A stretch of 8,822 nucleotides of DNA from Bacillota bacterium (GCA_023424785.1 JAFADP010000196.1:1-8822), one strand, 5' to 3'; counted from the first letter of the stretch, positions 1 through 6,053 are shown. The notes: generated by a model from the sequence alone, not told the origin. Made by a program: numbers and translations.

Positions 1-31
1 TAGCAAATTCTCCTATTGAATAATATTTCAA
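1..31 (-). CDS. Partial N-terminus of a MerR-like HTH protein (IS607-type recombinase or MerR regulator)
   Basis: Only the first ten codons lie in the window; the gene runs off the left edge. Read on the minus strand from a TTG at 31-29 they give MKYYSIGEFA. A near-perfect ribosome binding site (AGGAGGTG, complement of 39-46) sits 7 to 8 bases upstream, which supports the TTG start. A promoter at 64-92 points into it. The 'YYSIGEFA' opening is typical of the MerR-like winged helix that begins IS607-family serine recombinases (TnpA). Ordinary MerR regulators can begin in a similar way, so the two cannot be separated from ten residues. If it is IS607 TnpA, an insertion element lies just outside the window. 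That a gene starts here is fairly sure; its identity is an inference. Confidence 0.55.
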   Translation of the reverse strand, partial: MKYYSIGEFA

Positions 32-63
32 AAGTCTCACCTCCTAAAACTATTATTCCAAAC

Positions 64-92
64 TTTATAATTTTTATCTAATATTTTGTAAA
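64..92 (-). promoter_or_regulatory. SigA-type promoter for the left-edge minus-strand gene
   Basis: On the minus strand TTTACA (complement of 87-92) is followed after exactly 17 bases by TATAAA (complement of 64-69). Each box matches five of six consensus bases. Transcription would start near 57, about 26 bases before the TTG start codon and just ahead of the ribosome binding site. The -35 box lies between two copies of an 11-base direct repeat, described separately. Confidence 0.6.
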
Positions 93-107
93 GTTTTCTA
101 ATATTTT
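77..107. repeat. 11-bp direct repeat spaced 20 bp apart around a -35 box
   Basis: TCTAATATTTT occurs exactly at 77-87 and again at 97-107, a period of 20 bp, about two helical turns. The copies bracket the -35 box (87-92) of the minus-strand promoter. An inverted pair, AAACTTTA (60-67) and TAAAGTTT (89-96), overlaps the same stretch. The layout fits a site bound on one DNA face by a dimeric regulator, or subterminal recombinase sites of an IS607-type element. The region is so AT-rich that chance cannot be excluded. Confidence 0.45.
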
Positions 108-256
108 ATCAACTGTTACAATTCCTCCTAAATTTAAATATCAATATAATTATATATGTTAATTTTGTAGAAATAAAGGAAATTTTAATGATAATTTGTC
201 CCATTACCATTTATATTTCATATATTATAGTACATTGATTTTAAGGGGGTGTAGTT

Positions 257-1162
257 ATGAATTCAATAATAGTATGTAATACTGCTTCTGATAGCTTAAG
301 TATAATATCCTTAGATGGAGAGGGTTTCGTGGATACTATCCCCTTGAATTTAGTGGAAGGTCCATATGGACCACATGGAGTAAATGTTTATGAAAATAAA
401 ATTATAACTGCCAATAATTATGGTAATAGTATTTCAATTGTAGATATATTAAAAAAAAAGGAAGTAGAAAATTATTTTATAGGCTCCTGTCCTAATGATA
501 TAAAAACATATAATGATAGGGGTTATATTTTATGTGGTGATTCTAATACAGTAGTTGTATTTGATATGAAGGAAAAAAAGAATATATTTCAATTAAAAAC
601 AGGTAATCATCCACATTCAATAGATATAGATAGTGATGGAATAGGATATATTTCTTGTTTAGATGGTGATTCTCTTATAGTTTTTAAATGTGATGATGGA
701 GAAATAATAAAAGAAATAAAAAAGTTAAGTTATCCTATTAAAGTTGTAGCTTCAAAATATTCAAAAGATATTTTTGTTCTTGAAAGCTATTTAGGAGAAG
801 ATAAGGATGGTTATATAAATATTATATCAAAAGAGAGTCTTTATAGTAATATTAGAATTAAGGTTGGAAAAGGTCCTGTTGATATGTGGGAAGATAAAAA
901 TTATTTATATATATCCAATTTTATTGATAGCAGTATAAGTATAGTAGATCTTAAAAGTGGAAAAGAAGCAAAAAAAATATACTTAGAAGGTATTCCAAGA
1001 GGAATTATTAAATTTAAAAATAGTATTTATGTAGGCGATTATATTAATGGTAGAGTTATAAAAATAAATTTATTAGATAAAGAAACAAAAATCATAGCAG
1101 TAGGAAAAGAGCCTAATGCTATGATTCTTCATCATCATTTTCAAAAAATAGAAAGTTTATAA
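257..1162 (+). CDS. Cytoplasmic seven-bladed beta-propeller protein (YncE/YVTN-like)
   Basis: A 301-residue protein with no signal peptide or membrane segment, so it should act in the cytoplasm. It is a run of about 40-residue blades. The recurring motif G-x-x-P-x-x-hydrophobic appears seven times, with its proline at residues 39, 79, 119, 160, 207, 247 and 286. Phrases such as NSISIVD (57-63) and SSISIVD (225-231) form the outer strands. Seven blades make a closed propeller, as in YncE/YVTN-repeat proteins, usually binding scaffolds without catalysis; the ligand is unknown. The start follows a purine-rich binding site (AAGGGGG, 242-248). No good sigma-A promoter was found: -10-like TATTAT at 223-228 lacks a matching -35. 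A run of nine A's (451-459) encodes KKK. Its last 44 bases overlap the end of the opposing DUF4364 gene, giving an unusual HHH near the C-terminus (292-294). Confidence 0.85.
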   Translation: MNSIIVCNTASDSLSIISLDGEGFVDTIPLNLVEGPYGPHGVNVYENKIITANNYGNSISIVDILKKKEVENYFIGSCPNDIKTYNDRGYILCGDSNTVVVFDMKEKKNIFQLKTGNHPHSIDIDSDGIGYISCLDGDSLIVFKCDDGEIIKEIKKLSYPIKVVASKYSKDIFVLESYLGEDKDGYINIISKESLYSNIRIKVGKGPVDMWEDKNYLYISNFIDSSISIVDLKSGKEAKKIYLEGIPRGIIKFKNSIYVGDYINGRVIKINLLDKETKIIAVGKEPNAMILHHHFQKIESL

Positions 1163-1664
1163 TGCCATTATAAATCTCGGAAGGATCATTCTTCCATTTT
1201 GTGCATAGTGATGCGGCTTGTTTTTTGTTAGGAACAGATAACTTTAACTCCATTAAAAGAGAAGAAGACTCAAATGCCTTAAGTTCTACAATAAAGCTAT
1301 CATTTTCACTAGGAGTATAATCTGCTTGAATAGTTAATTCTTTTTTTATACTATCTAGTTTTTCTTTAATATAATCATCAATAATGTTTATTTTAGCAGG
1401 AGAAATTCTGTCCTTAAAAAAGGATAGTGCACTTTCTCCTGTTTCTGTTATATGCAAAAGATTTTTATCATTTACTTTATCATAATGAATAAAATTTGCA
1501 TCATCAAGTTCACTTATACATTGTTGAAGAACAAAGTAATTAATTAAATTATTTTCCAATAATATTTCAGTAAGTTGGGCATTGGATATTAACCTATCTA
1601 TTTTTTTTAAAGTATATAAAACTAGTAATTTATTTTCTGCTAGTTCAGCACTACTTTCAAACAT
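1119..1664 (-). CDS. DUF4364 family winged-helix protein
   Basis: A 181-residue protein that I recognise as the clostridial DUF4364 family, whose role is not established. Residues about 8-85 (from ENKLLVLYTLKKI through LHITETGESAL) have the helix pattern and terminal beta-wing of a winged helix related to PadR/MarR-type DNA-binding domains. Residues about 95-181 form the family's C-terminal domain and end in an acidic tail (ENDDEES). The start is supported by GGAGG (complement of 1672-1676) seven T's upstream of the ATG, and by a strong promoter at 1699-1728. It is divergent from the pdaB-like gene and converges on the propeller gene with a 44-bp overlap, leaving no room for a terminator between them. 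A regulatory role, perhaps on the shared divergent promoter region, is inference. Confidence 0.85.
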   Translation of the reverse strand: MFESSAELAENKLLVLYTLKKIDRLISNAQLTEILLENNLINYFVLQQCISELDDANFIHYDKVNDKNLLHITETGESALSFFKDRISPAKINIIDDYIKEKLDSIKKELTIQADYTPSENDSFIVELKAFESSSLLMELKLSVPNKKQAASLCTKWKNDPSEIYNGIINFLFFENDDEES

Positions 1665-1688
1665 AAAAAAACCTCCATCTTCAGTGAA

Positions 1689-1715
1689 GTATATTTTAAT
1701 TATAACACATAAATT
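1689..1715 (+). promoter_or_regulatory. Possible sporulation (sigma-E-like) promoter of the pdaB-like gene
   Basis: GTATATT (1689-1695) matches six of seven bases of the Bacillus sigma-E -35 consensus KMATATT. CATAAATT (1708-1715) matches seven of eight of the -10 consensus CATACAHT. The spacer is only 12 bp where about 14 is usual, so this is a weak call. A start near 1722 would leave a leader of roughly 40 bases. pdaB of Bacillus is under sporulation sigma control, which is why I looked here. No good sigma-A promoter is visible on this strand. Confidence 0.25.
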
Positions 1716-1728
1716 TAGAATAAGTGAA
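1699..1728 (-). promoter_or_regulatory. SigA-type extended -10 promoter for the DUF4364 gene
   Basis: On the minus strand a perfect TATAAT (complement of 1699-1704) is preceded by TGT, an extended -10 (TGn). TTCACT (complement of 1723-1728), four of six bases, lies 18 bp upstream. The start site would fall around 1692, leaving a leader of about 28 bases that carries the GGAGG site. The promoter lies in the 100-bp gap between the DUF4364 and pdaB-like starts, so the two genes' control regions overlap. Confidence 0.7.
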
Positions 1729-1764
1729 TATATTTATAGTGGAGTAATAATAGGAGTAAAAGAT

Positions 1765-2526
1765 GTGAGTAAATTAAAAAGTAAAATAATCATAACTATT
1801 ACTTTATTAGCTGTTCTAATATTAGAGTCATTTATACTTAGCAATAATGAAACTATTGAAACTATGAATACTATAAGTGAGCTTCCAATTTATGCTGTAG
1901 ATAAGGAAGAAAAGATAGCATCTATAACATTTGATGTAAACTGGGCAGAAAATGAATACCTATACAGCATATTAGATATATTAGACAAATATAATGTAAA
2001 GGCAACATTTTTTGTAATGGGTGCATGGATAAATCAAAGTGATGAGAATGTAGAAAAATTAAAAACTTTGGTAGAAAGGGGGCATGAAATAGGAAATCAC
2101 AGCTATTTACATCCTAGCTTTACTAAAATTAGCGAATATAAAATAAAAGAAGAACTGAAAAAAACTAATGATATTATTGAAAAATATACAGGTATTAAGG
2201 TAAAACTATTTAGATTTCCAAGTGGAGATTATAATAGTGAAAGTGTAAAAATTGTAGAAAATGAAGGGTATATTCCAATACAATGGAACTGTGATTCTAT
2301 TGATTGGAGAGAAGAAGGAGCAGAAATTGAGTATTCAAGAATAAAGGAGAGTTTTAAACCAGGCTCCATACTGTTATTTCATAATAATGCAAAATATACA
2401 CCGGAAAATTTAGACAAAATAATTAAAGAATTTCAAGATCAAGGGTATAAATTTGTTCCAGTAGGAGAATTAATTTATAAGAATGAATATATTATCGAAA
2501 AAGATGGGACACAATTTAAAAAATAA
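1765..2526 (+). CDS. pdaB: Sporulation polysaccharide deacetylase, PdaB-like (GTG start)
   Basis: A 253-residue NodB-fold deacetylase, the length expected for PdaB, a sporulation protein needed to keep spores stable in Bacillus. I choose the GTG at 1765, eight bases after AGGAG (1752-1756). Upstream codons remain open to an ATG at 1582 but run antisense through the DUF4364 gene, its promoter and its start, and encode nothing family-like. From the GTG the protein opens MSKLKSK followed by a hydrophobic segment (about residues 8-26), an uncleaved anchor or signal peptide, so the enzyme acts outside the membrane or in the intermembrane space of the forespore. Motifs: TFDVNW (55-60), HSYLH metal ligands (112-116), RFPSG (150-154), DSIDW, and LLFH with the catalytic histidine 206. 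The second aspartate of the usual TFDDG is valine, as expected for the PdaB branch. Substrate and metal use are not known from sequence. Confidence 0.85.
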   Translation: MSKLKSKIIITITLLAVLILESFILSNNETIETMNTISELPIYAVDKEEKIASITFDVNWAENEYLYSILDILDKYNVKATFFVMGAWINQSDENVEKLKTLVERGHEIGNHSYLHPSFTKISEYKIKEELKKTNDIIEKYTGIKVKLFRFPSGDYNSESVKIVENEGYIPIQWNCDSIDWREEGAEIEYSRIKESFKPGSILLFHNNAKYTPENLDKIIKEFQDQGYKFVPVGELIYKNEYIIEKDGTQFKK

Positions 2527-2539
2527 TTACAAATAAATA

Positions 2540-2568
2540 TTGGAAATAAAATAAAATTGTATTATAAT
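2540..2568 (+). promoter_or_regulatory. SigA-type promoter of the tandem-OB SSB gene
   Basis: TTGGAA (2540-2545) is followed after 17 bp by a perfect TATAAT (2563-2568). Transcription would start near 2575 and leave a leader of about 60 bases holding the ribosome binding site region AAAGGAGAGAGGGG (2617-2629) before the ATG at 2635. The SSB gene is therefore transcribed separately from the deacetylase gene, although I see no terminator hairpin between them. Confidence 0.7.
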
Positions 2569-2634
2569 GGAAATGCAGACTTGTGGTCTTCTTTATTTTG
2601 AATTAAATTATAACCAAAGGAGAGAGGGGTTACT

Positions 2635-3291
2635 ATGGATAATTCAATTACAAACAACAAGATATTCCTTGAAGGAAAGGTAGTATCTGAACTAGAATTT
2701 AGTCATGAAATGTATGGGGAAGGCTTTTACAGCTTTAATTTAGAAGTTATGAGATTAAGCGATTCAGTAGATTGTTTAAATGTAACTGTATCAGAAAGAT
2801 TATTAAATGAATTGGAGATTACTGTTGGTAAAGAAATTATTGTTGAAGGTCAATTAAGATCTTACAATAAATTTATTGATGGATCTAATAAATTAATATT
2901 AACAGTATTTGCAAGAAATGTTCAACCTTGCATAGAAAAAAGCAAAAACCCAAATGAAATCTATCTAGATGGATTTATATGCAAAGAACCAGTATATAGA
3001 ACAACACCATTTGGTAGAGAAATTGCTGATTTATTATTAGCAATTAATAGAGCGTATAATAAATCTGATTATATACCTACTATAGCTTGGGGAAGAAACT
3101 CAAGATTTTGTAAAAGTTTAGGAGTTGGAGACCGTATTAAGGTATGGGGAAGACTTCAAAGTAGAGAATATCAAAAGAAGATTTCTGAAGATGAAGTAGT
3201 TAAAAAGATAGCTTACGAAGTATCAATCTCAAGAATGGAGAAGGTAGGTAAAGAAGAAGCTACAAATAAAGGTGAAGAAGGCGCAGTATAA
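2635..3291 (+). CDS. Tandem OB-fold single-stranded DNA-binding protein, SSB-like
   Basis: A 218-residue protein with two SSB-like OB folds in one chain: OB1 at about residues 10-98 (FLEGKVVSELEFSHE through LTVFARNVQPC) and OB2 at about 107-203 (IYLDGFICKEPVYRT through AYEVSISRME). OB2 carries the clearer SSB features, IAWGRNSRF and VWGRLQSREY; OB1 has the parallel VEGQLRSYN. Standard bacterial SSB is one OB fold plus a disordered tail ending in an acidic DDxPF-type tip that recruits repair and replication proteins. Here the protein stops shortly after OB2 in GEEGAV with no such tip. It is probably not the replicative SSB but a paralog, a type I have seen annotated simply as single-stranded DNA-binding protein in clostridia. 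DNA binding is inferred from family resemblance. It is a single-gene unit, with a promoter at 2540-2568 and a terminator at 3374-3407. Confidence 0.8.
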   Translation: MDNSITNNKIFLEGKVVSELEFSHEMYGEGFYSFNLEVMRLSDSVDCLNVTVSERLLNELEITVGKEIIVEGQLRSYNKFIDGSNKLILTVFARNVQPCIEKSKNPNEIYLDGFICKEPVYRTTPFGREIADLLLAINRAYNKSDYIPTIAWGRNSRFCKSLGVGDRIKVWGRLQSREYQKKISEDEVVKKIAYEVSISRMEKVGKEEATNKGEEGAV

Positions 3292-3373
3292 ATACTTAAA
3301 ACAAATAGTTAATAGGTAGTAAAAGGTAATAATAAAAAATCAAGAAATAACCACAAGGATAAATTAATGAGAA

Positions 3374-3407
3374 ATAAAAAAAAGCAGTTAAGGCTGCTTT
3401 TTTTTAT
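3374..3407. terminator. Bidirectional rho-independent terminator between the SSB-like gene and dapH
   Basis: A perfect 14-bp stem pairs 3374-3387 with 3394-3407 around the loop TTAAGG. Its core is GCAG/CTGC, flanked by eight A's on one side and eight T's on the other. The U-tract therefore exists in both directions, and the hairpin should stop both the plus-strand SSB-like transcript and the minus-strand dapH transcript. The dapH stop codon begins only four bases away. Confidence 0.9.
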
Positions 3408-3410
3408 GTA

Positions 3411-4121
3411 CTAAAATCTTAATTCATCTAATAGTTTGGTTTTTTTTCTGGTTTTTTCATCAACATCTTTAATAAATTTTGCTGGACTTCCACCATATAC
3501 AGTATTAGGGGGAACATTACAATTAACAACTGAACCAGCAGCAATAACTGCATTATCTCCTATTTTATTTCCTTCTAAAATAACGGAGTTAGCTCCTATG
3601 AGAACATGATCACCAATTTCGCATGGAGTAAGGCTTGGAGGTTCTAAAACACCTGCTATAACTGCTCCAGCACCTATATGGCTATACTTACCTATTATTG
3701 CTTTTGCACCTATAACAGCATTCATATCAATCATAGCACCTTCCTTAATGATAACACCAATATTAACTACAGCTCCCATCATAATTACACAATTTTTCTC
3801 AATAGTAACGTTACTTCTAATTATAGCACCAGGTTCTATTCTACAATTAATATTTAAATAATTAATTAGGGGGACAGTAGAATTTCTTCTATCAGTTTCA
3901 ATTCTAAAATAGTTAATTTTATTTCTATTATTATCTATAAAAGTTTTAATAGTTTCGTATTCACCAAAAAGAATATAAAAATTTTTATTTCCATACCACT
4001 CTATACCATTAAAATCTACTTGTCTTAAATCTCCATTAATATAAACCTTAATTGGAGTAGAACTCGGAAGGTTTTTTATAAAGTCAGCTAAGTCATAAGG
4101 TGAATCAAAATTATGTTTCAT
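3411..4121 (-). CDS. dapH: Tetrahydrodipicolinate N-acetyltransferase
   Basis: A 236-residue protein, the normal DapH length. It transfers an acetyl group from acetyl-CoA to tetrahydrodipicolinate, opening the acetylase branch of the diaminopimelate/lysine pathway in the cytoplasm. Residues 1-85 form the DapH-specific N-terminal domain. Residues about 92-205 are a left-handed beta-helix of hexapeptide repeats (INCRIEPGAIIRSNVTI, IMMGAVVNIGVIIKEG, IDMNAVIGAKAIIGK, IGAGAVIAGVLEPPS, VLIGANSVILEG). The signatures EPGAIIR, MMGAVVNIG and GVLEPPS separate it from succinylating DapD, and the end NTVYGGSPAKFIK (206-218) is typical of the fold. The start has TAGGAG (complement of 4128-4133) six bases upstream. 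It lies downstream of dapB on the same strand, but a hairpin terminator intervenes and it probably has its own promoter. Confidence 0.93.
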   Translation of the reverse strand: MKHNFDSPYDLADFIKNLPSSTPIKVYINGDLRQVDFNGIEWYGNKNFYILFGEYETIKTFIDNNRNKINYFRIETDRRNSTVPLINYLNINCRIEPGAIIRSNVTIEKNCVIMMGAVVNIGVIIKEGAMIDMNAVIGAKAIIGKYSHIGAGAVIAGVLEPPSLTPCEIGDHVLIGANSVILEGNKIGDNAVIAAGSVVNCNVPPNTVYGGSPAKFIKDVDEKTRKKTKLLDELRF

Positions 4122-4144
4122 ATAATACTCCTAAAATTACTCTT

Positions 4145-4150
4145 ATTATA
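4145..4150 (-). promoter_or_regulatory. Possible -10 box of a dapH promoter
   Basis: A perfect TATAAT on the minus strand (complement of 4145-4150) lies 23 bases upstream of the dapH ATG, just ahead of its ribosome binding site. No convincing -35 box is found 16 to 18 bp further upstream; ATATTA is the best. A near-palindrome centred on TTTGCAAA (4175-4182) lies slightly too far upstream for a -35 box and could be a regulator site. The terminator after dapB makes a separate dapH promoter likely. Confidence 0.35.
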
Positions 4151-4199
4151 TAAGTATGCAATTAGGCTAATATGTTTGCAAATATTTTTTCTAATGTAT

Positions 4200-4232
4200 T
4201 AAAAGAGGTGACTCTAATTAAGAATCACCTCT
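4200..4232 (-). terminator. Rho-independent terminator of the dapA-dapB operon
   Basis: AGAGGTGA (4204-4211) pairs with TCACCTCT (4225-4232). Inside, TCT and AGA add three more pairs after one C/A mismatch, closing a five-base loop (AATTA). On the minus strand the stem is followed by a short T run (CTCTTTTAAT). It begins nine bases past the dapB stop codon, separating dapAB from dapH transcription. Confidence 0.8.
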
Positions 4233-4240
4233 AAGTAAGC

Positions 4241-4993
4241 TTATAGACCTATAACATCATTCATATCATAAAGACCAGGTTTACTTACCTTAGCCATATA
4301 TTCTGCTGCTTTTAAAGCACCTACTGCAAATACTTCTCTTGATATAGCCTTATGAGAAAGTTCAATAACTTCTCCAGTACCTGCAAATATTACATCGTGA
4401 TCTCCTATTATTCCCCCACCTCTTACAGCGTGAATACCTATTTCACTTTGTTCTCTTCTTTTATTTCCTTCTCTTCCATAAACATAGTGAGTTTCACTGT
4501 CTAATGAACCCTTTATAGCATCAGCAAGAAGAAGAGCAGTACCACTTGGAGAGTCAACTTTTTGATTATGGTGTTTTTCAACTATTTCAATATCATAGTT
4601 ACCATAAAGCATAGGTGCAACTTTCTTTAATAAGTTAGCAATTAAGTTAATTCCAAGAGACATGTTACCAGATCTAAATAAAGGTAATGTTTTACTCTTT
4701 TCATTTATTAAGTCAATTTCTTCTTGAGTATATCCAGTAGAACATATTATAAGAGGTTTTTTAGTTTTTTCAGTTAATGCTAAAAGATCAACTAATGCAT
4801 CAGGTCTAGAAAAATCTATTAATGCATCATATTCAATATTTACATCTTGTGGAGATTTAAATATTGGGAAAGGAGTATCTCCATCCATTTTATCTATTCC
4901 AGCTACTATTTCTAAGTTAGGGAATTGCTTAGCTGACTCACAAATCATTTTTCCCATCTTTCCTAAACATCCATTTAAAATAATTTTAGTCAT
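4241..4993 (-). CDS. dapB: 4-hydroxy-tetrahydrodipicolinate reductase
   Basis: A 250-residue cytoplasmic enzyme that reduces the DapA product with NAD(P)H to tetrahydrodipicolinate, the substrate of DapH. The N-terminal Rossmann domain opens with G8-x-x-G11-x-x-G14 (NGCLGKMGKM). The catalytic stretch EKHHNQKVDSPSGTA places the acid histidine at 141 and the catalytic lysine at 145, matching H159 and K163 of the E. coli enzyme, followed by the substrate-binding SPSGTA loop (148-153). ARGxxGIHAVR-type residues are seen as IGIHAVRGGGIIGDH. Length is slightly short, as in other clostridia. Its ribosome binding site AAGGAG (complement of 5003-5008) overlaps the dapA stop codon, 13 bp separate the genes, and translation is probably coupled. 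A hairpin terminator follows. Confidence 0.95.
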   Translation of the reverse strand: MTKIILNGCLGKMGKMICESAKQFPNLEIVAGIDKMDGDTPFPIFKSPQDVNIEYDALIDFSRPDALVDLLALTEKTKKPLIICSTGYTQEEIDLINEKSKTLPLFRSGNMSLGINLIANLLKKVAPMLYGNYDIEIVEKHHNQKVDSPSGTALLLADAIKGSLDSETHYVYGREGNKRREQSEIGIHAVRGGGIIGDHDVIFAGTGEVIELSHKAISREVFAVGALKAAEYMAKVSKPGLYDMNDVIGL

Positions 4994-5006
4994 AAATTTT
5001 TTCTCC

Positions 5007-5882
5007 TTAAAGTAATTTATATTTATTTAAAGCTTCTTTTAAAGCTTCTTTGTTTTTATCATCCATATCGTATAGTGGCAATCTAAGAGGACCAACTTCT
5101 TTTCCCATAAGATTTAAAGCTACTTTAACAGGTATAGGATTTGTTTCTATAAATAATTTATTAGTTAACTCTAAAGTATCTAATTGAATATTACGTCCTT
5201 TTATAATATCACCATCAAGAAAAGCTTTTGTCATTTCATGAATTTTATTTGGAATAATATTTGCAGTTACAGAAATTACCCCTTTGCCTCCAAGAGCCAT
5301 TATAGGTGCTACTTGATCATCATTTCCAGAGTAAATATCTATATCAGGACAAATTGAGGCTATTTTTGCTATTTGGCTAATGTTACCGCTAGCTTCTTTA
5401 ACTGCTACTACATTAGAAAGTTTACTTAACTCTAATAAAGTCTCAGGAGTTATATTCATACCAGTTCTACTAGGTACATTATATAAAATTATTGGAGTAT
5501 TAACTGAGTTATTAATAGCTTCAAAGTGTTTAATTAAACCTTTAGTATTTGTTTTATTATAATATGGAGTAATAACTAATAAAGCATCTACACCAACACT
5601 TTCTGCATATTTTGACATTTCAATTGAGGCAGAAGTATTGTTAGAACCAGTGCCTGCAATAACAGGTATTCTTTTATTTATAGTATCTACTGTAAATTTA
5701 ATAACGGATTTTTTTTCATTAGTACTCATTGTCGTAGCTTCACCAGTAGTGCCACATATTATAATAGCATCAGTACCTTCTTGTATATGCCATTCTAATA
5801 GTTCTTTTAACTTTTCATAATTGATGCCATCTTCTGTGAAAGGAGTTACTATTGCCACTCCAGAGCCTTGAAACACTGTCAT
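5007..5882 (-). CDS. dapA: 4-hydroxy-tetrahydrodipicolinate synthase
   Basis: A 291-residue TIM-barrel aldolase, full length. It condenses pyruvate with aspartate semialdehyde, the entry step to diaminopimelate, lysine and spore dipicolinate. GTTGE (44-48) supplies the threonine of the proton relay, Y134 in ILYNVPSRTG is the catalytic tyrosine, R139 binds substrate, and K162 in VAVKEASG forms the Schiff base. Residues that bind inhibitory lysine in E. coli (H53, H56, E84) align with T54, K57 and A85, so lysine feedback is probably weak or absent, as in many Gram-positive DapAs. GGAGG (complement of 5890-5894) lies seven bases before the ATG. It is first in the dapA-dapB unit and divergent from the spore-protein gene. 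No lysine riboswitch is recognisable in the roughly 220-base upstream gap. Confidence 0.95.
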   Translation of the reverse strand: MTVFQGSGVAIVTPFTEDGINYEKLKELLEWHIQEGTDAIIICGTTGEATTMSTNEKKSVIKFTVDTINKRIPVIAGTGSNNTSASIEMSKYAESVGVDALLVITPYYNKTNTKGLIKHFEAINNSVNTPIILYNVPSRTGMNITPETLLELSKLSNVVAVKEASGNISQIAKIASICPDIDIYSGNDDQVAPIMALGGKGVISVTANIIPNKIHEMTKAFLDGDIIKGRNIQLDTLELTNKLFIETNPIPVKVALNLMGKEVGPLRLPLYDMDDKNKEALKEALNKYKLL

Positions 5883-5953
5883 TTAAAATCCTCCAATCCT
5901 ATGAATTTATGGAATTTACCATAGATTGTTTATTAAATTAATATTTATATTAT

Positions 5954-5982
5954 ATGATATACAAAAGTCCAAAAGGTGCTAA
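5954..5982 (-). promoter_or_regulatory. Probable promoter region of the dapA-dapB operon
   Basis: On the minus strand TTAGCA (complement of 5977-5982) and TATCAT (complement of 5954-5959) are 17 bp apart, four and five of six consensus bases. A perfect TATAAT (complement of 5949-5954) overlaps but has no -35 at a normal distance. A small palindrome, AGGT-8-ACCT (5974-5989), covers the -35 box and might be an operator. Closer to the gene, TATGG (5908-5912) and CCATA (5919-5923) can form a small hairpin in the leader just before the ribosome binding site. Confidence 0.4.
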
Positions 5983-6053
5983 TTTACCTAAAAAATACTT
6001 TATACCTAAATATTATATACAAAAAATATATAAAAATATAGAGGTAAGTTTAA

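Noticed and set aside
124..129. A second AGGAGG-like ribosome binding site on the minus strand
   Set aside because: The frames after it close almost at once (TTG followed directly by TAA, or a four-codon frame), so no gene is supported; it may be chance or a remnant.
451..460. Nine A's followed by G in the propeller gene, containing A AAA AAG in frame as a possible -1 frameshift site
   Set aside because: A-runs are common in such genomes, no downstream stimulating hairpin is evident, and the intact 0 frame gives all seven propeller blades.
1725..1752. TGAATA with AATAATA as a sigma-G promoter for the pdaB-like gene
   Set aside because: The spacer is only 15 bp and the start site would fall inside the ribosome binding site.
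3367..3414. A 15-codon frame (MRNKKKQLRLLFFMY) with a weak ribosome binding site upstream
   Set aside because: It runs straight through the bidirectional terminator hairpin and its U-tract, and overlaps the dapH stop; coincidental.
5380..5820. Two 60-residue plus-strand frames inside dapA
   Set aside because: They are antisense shadows of the intact, motif-complete dapA gene and lack ribosome binding sites.
5986..6021. ACCTAAA repeated with an 18-bp period between dapA and the spore-protein gene
   Set aside because: Only seven bases are exact and the rest matches poorly; likely chance in AT-rich DNA.
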